A stretch of 64,000 nt of DNA from Achromobacter xylosoxidans (lineage in GTDB: Bacteria > Pseudomonadota > Gammaproteobacteria > Burkholderiales > Burkholderiaceae_B). The notes beneath the pieces were generated by a model. That model made no database searches. It worked only from the letters and a program-made list of their open reading frames with translations, and was not told the DNA's origin. The position numbers and the translations under genes are program-made. Positions within the stretch are counted from its first letter, which is position 1, and every line of letters begins with the position of its first letter. Below, in pieces: positions 59,895 to 64,000 of this stretch. The stretch covers positions 2,790,001 to 2,854,000 of the forward strand of contig NZ_CP061008.1 in NCBI RefSeq assembly GCF_014490035.1, given 5' to 3'.

Positions 59895-60091
59895 ACGGAC
59901 TCCATATCAATTTTGGGATGACTGATCTGGCAATGCTTGAAACTTCCGACTCTGATCCTAACAGGTCCGCAACTCCAATTTAATGATTGGATCGCCTCGA
60001 TAGGCAATGGCAATTCCGCGGCGGCGGCGATCCGGATGCCAGGATCGTAGCGACGACCGGGCCGATAGTCCAGAACCCCACGGCCGGGGTG

Positions 60092-60121
60092 TTGCGGCGG
60101 CGCAGCCCGCCGTCCTATAAG
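60092..60121 (+). promoter_or_regulatory. Likely sigma-70 promoter of the hydrolase gene
   Basis: TTGCGG (60092-60097) and TATAAG (60116-60121) are separated by 18 bp, about 55 bp before the hydrolase start at 60176. Both boxes are close to consensus. The remaining divergent region up to the cfa start (59895-60091) shows no other clear gene or motif. Confidence 0.55.
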
Positions 60122-60175
60122 ATACCGGCCTGGCGCGCCTTCGCCATGGCGCGCAACGACTTGTGGAGTGTATCG

Positions 60176-61111
60176 ATGGTGGACGCCAGCCTGGAACCCC
60201 GTTTGGATTTCGTCACATGCGCCAGCCCGGCGGGACTGCACCGCATGGCCTACTGGGAATGGGGCGACCCGGCCAACGACCAGGTGCTGGTCTGCGTGCA
60301 CGGACTGACCCGCAGCGGGCGGGACTTCGATACGCTGGCGCGGAGGCTGGCGGGGCGTTATCGCGTGGTCTGCCCGGACGTGGTGGGACGTGGCCGCTCC
60401 GACTGGCTGGCCAATCCCGCGTTTTACACGGTGCCGCAGTACGTCTCGGACATGGTGACCCTGCTTGCGCGCCTGAAGCCGGCGCGGCTGGCCTGGGTGG
60501 GGACGTCGATGGGCGGCCTGATCGGCCTGGCGCTGTCGGGCGCGGCCGTGTTCGCGCGCGCCATGCTGGCCATGCGTCCGCACGCGGGCATGCTGCCGCC
60601 CGAGCAAGGCTTCCATCTCGACAAGCTGGTGCTCAATGACGTCGGGCCGCGCCTGGAGACGGGCGCCCTGGCGCGCATCGGCCAGTACGTGGGCGAACCC
60701 GGCGAGTTCGCAAGCTTCGAAGAGGCCGTGGCCACCATGCGCGCCAACTCCACCACGTTCGGCCCGCATACCGACGCGCAGTGGGCGGACTTGGCGCGCT
60801 ATCTGTATCCCCGGCAGGGCGATAAGTGGGTCAAGCATTACGACCTGGCGCTGTCGCAGGCCCTGGCCGCGCAGACCCCCGAGGAACTGGCGGCCGGCGA
60901 ACAGATCCTGTGGCGTTCGTATGATTCCCTGCCGTGCCCCGTGCTGATCGTGCGCGGCGCGGAATCCGACTTGCTGACGCGCGCCACCGTCGAGGAAATG
61001 CTCAAGCGCAATCCGCGCGCACAGGCCCATGAAGTGGCCGGCGTGGGCCATGCGCCCACCTTGATCTCGGACGAGCAGGTGGATCCGGTCGCGTCCTTTC
61101 TGCTGTCCTGA
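60176..61111 (+). CDS. Alpha/beta-hydrolase fold protein
   Basis: This 311-residue hydrolase has the oxyanion-region HG in VCVHGLTRSGRDFDTLARRL, the nucleophile elbow GTSMGG (WVGTSMGGLIGLALS), an acid in VLIVRGAESDLL and the catalytic His in VAGVGHAPTL. Such enzymes are esterases, lactonases or C-C hydrolases. The start ATG at 60176 is seven bases after GGAG; upstream in-frame starts have no such site. It is followed 65 bp later by the PHP gene on the same strand. Substrate unknown. Confidence 0.88.
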   Translation: MVDASLEPRLDFVTCASPAGLHRMAYWEWGDPANDQVLVCVHGLTRSGRDFDTLARRLAGRYRVVCPDVVGRGRSDWLANPAFYTVPQYVSDMVTLLARLKPARLAWVGTSMGGLIGLALSGAAVFARAMLAMRPHAGMLPPEQGFHLDKLVLNDVGPRLETGALARIGQYVGEPGEFASFEEAVATMRANSTTFGPHTDAQWADLARYLYPRQGDKWVKHYDLALSQALAAQTPEELAAGEQILWRSYDSLPCPVLIVRGAESDLLTRATVEEMLKRNPRAQAHEVAGVGHAPTLISDEQVDPVASFLLS

Positions 61112-61176
61112 CCGCGCCGTAAACAGGGGACGGCTCGGCGCTATCCACGCTGCCGGGCCTTCTCTACAATAGCTGG

Positions 61177-62022
61177 ATGAACGCGCGCACACTGAACATC
61201 GATCTGCATTGCCATTCCACCGTCTCGGACGGCTCGCTCGCGCCGCGCGACGTGGCGCAGCGCGCGCATGCCAACGGCGTGGACGTATGGGCCTTGACCG
61301 ACCACGACGAAATCGGCGGCGTGGCCGAAGCGGCCCGCGCGGCGCGCGAGCTGGACATGGACTTCGCCACCGGCGTCGAGATCTCCGTGACCTGGGCGGG
61401 CGTGACCGTGCATATCGTGGGCCTGCGCTTCGACCCCGAGAACGCTGCCCTGATCGAAGGCCTGCGCAAGACCCGCTCCGGCCGCGCCGAACGCGCCAAG
61501 CGCATCGGCGAACGCCTGGCGGAAATGGGCATGCCCGGCGCCTATGAAGGCGCGCTGCCGTTCGCAGGCAACCCCGAACTCATCAGCCGCACGCACTTTG
61601 CGCGCTATCTGGTCGAAGCCGGTTATTGCCCCGACGTGCAGACCGTGTTCACCAAGCATTTGGGCGATGACCGCCCGGGCCACGTGCCCATGCAGTGGGC
61701 CACGCTGGCGGAAGCCGTGGGCTGGATCCGCGGCGCGGGCGGCATCGCCGTCATCGCGCATCCCGGCCGCTACAAGTACGCGCCGCTGCAGTTTGCCGCG
61801 CTGTTCGACGAATTCCTTCAGCTGGGCGGCCTGGGCATCGAGGTCAACACCGGCAGCCATACCCCGGAAGAGGCCCGCTATTATGCGGATGTGGCGCGCC
61901 GCTATGGATTCCTGGCGTCGCGCGGTTCGGACTTCCATAGTCCGAAGGAAAGCCGGGTGGACCTGGGCCGCTTGCCGGCCTTGCCGCCCGACCTTAAACC
62001 GGTCTGGCACGACTGGTTCTGA
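61177..62022 (+). CDS. rnm: PHP-domain phosphoesterase (RNase AM/YciV-like)
   Basis: This 281-residue metal enzyme has the PHP active-site set: IDLHCHSTVSDGSLAP near the start, ALTDHDEIGG, GVEISVTWAG, IAVIAHPGRYKY and ASRGSDFHSPKES. Family members (YciV, RNase AM) are 5'-to-3' exoribonucleases for short RNAs, including 5S rRNA maturation, or 3',5'-bisphosphate phosphatases. It lies just before greB, but is not coupled to it (71-bp gap). Confidence 0.88.
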   Translation: MNARTLNIDLHCHSTVSDGSLAPRDVAQRAHANGVDVWALTDHDEIGGVAEAARAARELDMDFATGVEISVTWAGVTVHIVGLRFDPENAALIEGLRKTRSGRAERAKRIGERLAEMGMPGAYEGALPFAGNPELISRTHFARYLVEAGYCPDVQTVFTKHLGDDRPGHVPMQWATLAEAVGWIRGAGGIAVIAHPGRYKYAPLQFAALFDEFLQLGGLGIEVNTGSHTPEEARYYADVARRYGFLASRGSDFHSPKESRVDLGRLPALPPDLKPVWHDWF

Positions 62023-62093
62023 CGCGGGCGGCGGCCGGGCCGCCTTGCCCTTCAAGCTATCGACTGTGACCGCGCCGAGACGGCGCAACCGCC

Positions 62094-62645
62094 ATGAACA
62101 AAGCCTTTGTCAAAGAGTCGGACAACGAGGACGACGACGATCTGCCGCAAGCCCAGGCCCTGCCTGCCGGCACCAAGAACTACATGACGCCCGGCGGCTA
62201 TGAGCGCCTGCGCGGCGAACTCACGCACCTGATGAACGTGGAGCGTCCTTCGGTGGTGCAGGTGGTGTCGTGGGCCGCGTCCAACGGCGACCGTTCCGAG
62301 AACGGCGACTATCTGTACGGCAAGAAGCGCCTGCGCGAAATCGACCGCCGCATGCGCTTCTTGACCAAGCGGCTGGATATCGCCGAAGTGGTCGATCCGG
62401 CCGCGCAGCCCAACCGCGACCAGGTCTTCTTCGGCGCCACGGTGCTGTATTCCGACAAGGCCGGCGAGGAACACAACGTGACCATCGTCGGCGTCGACGA
62501 GGCCGAGCCGCTGGCGGGCAAGATCAGCTGGATTTCGCCGGTGGCGCGCGCGCTGATCAAGGCCAAGGAAGGCGACACCGTGGTGCTGCGCACGCCCGGC
62601 GGGATCGAAGAGCTGGACATCCTGGAAGTCAGCTATCCCGCATAA
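62094..62645 (+). CDS. greB: Transcript cleavage factor GreB
   Basis: This 183-residue factor rescues backtracked RNA polymerase by stimulating transcript cleavage. It has the coiled-coil start NYMTPGGYERLRGELTHLMNVERPSVVQVVSWAASNGDRSENGDYLYGKKRLREIDRRMRFLTKRLD, which includes the acidic tip residues (DRSENGDY) and the YGKKRLREIDRR signature that separates GreB from GreA, and the C-terminal domain FGATVLY with ISPVARALIKAKEGDTVVL. An acidic 20-residue extension precedes it. A terminator follows. Confidence 0.95.
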   Translation: MNKAFVKESDNEDDDDLPQAQALPAGTKNYMTPGGYERLRGELTHLMNVERPSVVQVVSWAASNGDRSENGDYLYGKKRLREIDRRMRFLTKRLDIAEVVDPAAQPNRDQVFFGATVLYSDKAGEEHNVTIVGVDEAEPLAGKISWISPVARALIKAKEGDTVVLRTPGGIEELDILEVSYPA

Positions 62646-62650
62646 AAGAA

Positions 62651-62681
62651 AACGGGCGCCAGCTTGTGGCCGGCGCCCGTT
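62651..62681. terminator. Terminator between greB and the TRAP gene
   Basis: AACGGGCGCC/GGCGCCCGTT form a perfect 10-bp stem around an 11-nt loop between convergent genes. On the minus strand the stem runs straight into TTTTCTTTTATG, a good T-tract for ending the dctP transcript; on the plus strand the T-tract is weak. Confidence 0.82.
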
Positions 62682-62763
62682 GGTGGGCGGGATCTGACGT
62701 CCCTGCCTCGGTTGGCGGCTTGCGCCGCCGTTCCCCTGGGGCTTGCTGCTTGTTCTTTGCGGC

Positions 62764-63792
62764 CTACTTCTTGCGATTGGCGATCGACTTTTCAGCCAGG
62801 TTCACCAGGTCTTCGCCGATCTGCTTCTTCCACTTGTCATAGACGGGCTTGGTCACCTTGACGAAGGCCTCGTGGTCCGCCTGCGACAGCGAGGTCACGG
62901 TCACGCCGTGGCCCGCGATCTCCTTCAGCAGCGACGGGTCTTCAGGCGTCACGCCCTTGCGCGCGATCACGATCTGCTGCTTGCCGGCGTCCAGCGCGGC
63001 CTGGCGCACGATGTCGCGGTCCTTTTCGGACCAGGAATTCCAGACCTCGCGGTTGACCACGAAGATCAGCGGATCGGCCACGTAGTTCCACAGCGTCAGG
63101 TATTTCTGGCCCACGGTGTAGAGCTTGGAGCCGGTGTAGATCGACAGGGGATTTTCCTGGCCGTCCACCGCGCCGCTGGCCAGCGCCGGCTGGGCATCGG
63201 CCCAGCTCATCTGCGTGGGGTTGGCGCCCAGCGCGGTGAAGGTGTCGATGTACAGCGGCGAGCCCACCACGCGCAGCTTCAGGCCCTTCATGTCCTCGGG
63301 CTTCTTGATCTCGTGCTTGGAATTGCTCAGCTGGCGGTAGCCGTTCTCGCCCCAGGCCAGCGGCACCACGCCGGCCTTCTCGATGAGCTTGAACATTTCC
63401 TTGCCCACGTCGCCCTGCACCAGCGCATCGATGGCGGCGTAGTCGGGCATCAGGAAGGGCAGGGAGAACAGGTTCAGCTGCTTGACCTGCGGCGACCAGT
63501 TGATGGTGGAGCCCACGGCCATGTCGATCACGCCCTGGCGGATGGCGGTGAATTCGCGCGTCTGGTCGCCCTGGACCAGCGAGGTGCCGGGATAGACCTT
63601 GATGTTGATGCGGCCCTGCGTGCGCTCGCGCACCAGGTTCGACCAGATTTCAGCGCCCTGGCCCCACGGGAAGGTGGTGCCGACCACGATGGAGAGCTTG
63701 TATTCGGGCTTGTAGTTCTGCGCATGCGCAGGCGCCATGCCGACGACGGCCGCCGCGCACAGGGCCGCTCCGATCAGGTTGCGGAATTTCAT
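62764..63792 (-). CDS. TRAP transporter periplasmic binding protein (DctP), right edge
   Basis: This 342-residue receptor has a signal peptide (about 24 residues, ending APAHAQNY) and the DctP pattern: LSIVVGTTFPWGQGAEIWSNLVRERTQGRINIKVYPGTSLVQGDQTREFTAIRQGVIDMAVGST, the substrate-arginine block GLKLRVVGSPLYIDTFTALGANPTQMSW, and AVDGQENPLSIYTG. It follows the large permease gene by 94 bp on the same strand, the reverse of the usual PQM order. A strong terminator lies downstream. The ligand is unknown. Confidence 0.93.
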   Translation of the reverse strand: MKFRNLIGAALCAAAVVGMAPAHAQNYKPEYKLSIVVGTTFPWGQGAEIWSNLVRERTQGRINIKVYPGTSLVQGDQTREFTAIRQGVIDMAVGSTINWSPQVKQLNLFSLPFLMPDYAAIDALVQGDVGKEMFKLIEKAGVVPLAWGENGYRQLSNSKHEIKKPEDMKGLKLRVVGSPLYIDTFTALGANPTQMSWADAQPALASGAVDGQENPLSIYTGSKLYTVGQKYLTLWNYVADPLIFVVNREVWNSWSEKDRDIVRQAALDAGKQQIVIARKGVTPEDPSLLKEIAGHGVTVTSLSQADHEAFVKVTKPVYDKWKKQIGEDLVNLAEKSIANRKK

Positions 63793-63886
63793 GTTGCGTC
63801 TCCTCTCTTTGCGTGTCTGTTGTTGTAGTGAATACCGGTACCGCCGGCCTTGGGGTCGCCCCTTGGGGGCGTCCTGTTTGGCCCTT

Positions 63887-64000
63887 TCAATAACCCAGCT
63901 TCTTGGGCAGCCACAGCGCCAGCTGCGGGAACACCAGCACCGCCACCAGCACCAGGAACATCGCGCCCAGCAGCCACACCACCCAGCGCACCGTCGACTC
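63887..64000 (-). CDS. TRAP transporter large permease (DctM), C-terminal fragment
   Basis: Only the last 37 codons are inside the window; the gene enters from the right edge. They encode one hydrophobic helix (VVWLLGAMFLVLVAVLVF) and the typical DctM ending PQLALWLPKKLGY. It is the upstream partner of the binding protein at 62764. A small hairpin (CGCCCC-TTG-GGGGCG, 63857-63871) lies in the 94-bp gap and could tune expression of the receptor. Confidence 0.88.
   Translation of the reverse strand, partial: ESTVRWVVWLLGAMFLVLVAVLVFPQLALWLPKKLGY

Noticed and set aside
59900..59990. Sigma-70 promoter for cfa (TTGCCA-17-TTGATA)
   Set aside because: The -10 would lie next to the ribosome-binding site and leave almost no leader; not supported well enough to list.

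Overview
The window is a dense, high-GC stretch of chromosome with short intergenic gaps and many ATGA start/stop overlaps. The gene content points to a betaproteobacterium of the Alcaligenaceae, probably Achromobacter or Bordetella: there are orphan Bug-type solute receptors, many GntR, LysR and LacI regulators beside small catabolic operons, ComEC and NirBD. The genus is inferred from gene content only. I saw no rRNA, tRNA, insertion sequence or CRISPR array.

Layout. 0-0.85 kb: a two-component regulator whose kinase runs off the left edge. 1-6.8 kb: an iron-siderophore locus (TonB-dependent receptor, periplasmic binding protein, two permeases, ATPase) behind a good Fur box. 6.8-10.6 kb: a lipoprotein CpdB-like nucleotidase, then thiM with a GntR/FCD regulator on the minus strand. 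10.6-18.7 kb: a divergent aromatic operon with a three-component Rieske oxygenase, a ring-cleavage bicupin, a fumarylacetoacetate-hydrolase-family protein, an ornithine-cyclodeaminase-like enzyme, a small NTF2-fold protein and a Bug receptor. Its control region carries four GCATGC-cored sites spaced 52, 52 and 22 bp apart.

18.8-24.1 kb: an SsuABC-like ABC transporter with two different permeases, downstream of an ACMSD-type amidohydrolase. 24.1-25.3 kb: an isolated SH3-like plus DUF2272-like gene beside a 360-bp gene-free region. 25.3-29.2 kb: BenE-type benzoate transporter and ComEC. 29.2-36 kb: a catabolic set with a Bug receptor, four dehydrogenases and a divergent GntR regulator with a tandem palindromic operator. 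36-44.3 kb: a TonB-C-terminal-domain protein, then an acid-sugar operon (DUF1537 kinase, RuBisCO-like protein, VOC protein, fused TRAP transporter) with a divergent LacI regulator.

44.4-49.5 kb: LysR regulator, GltIJKL-like amino-acid ABC transporter and a D-amino-acid-aminotransferase-like enzyme. 49.7-52.7 kb: a methyltransferase divergent from a large wHTH-BTAD-TPR regulator. 52.7-55.9 kb: nirBD behind a near-perfect sigma-54 promoter and a leader terminator hairpin. 55.9-62.6 kb: LysR, GMC oxidoreductase, cyclopropane fatty acid synthase, alpha/beta hydrolase, PHP phosphoesterase and greB. 62.7-64 kb: a TRAP binding protein and the C-terminal end of its large permease.

Most clusters follow one plan: a receptor or transporter captures an organic acid, amino acid or iron chelate, a short enzyme set carries it toward central metabolism, and a divergently transcribed local regulator controls the shared promoter region.
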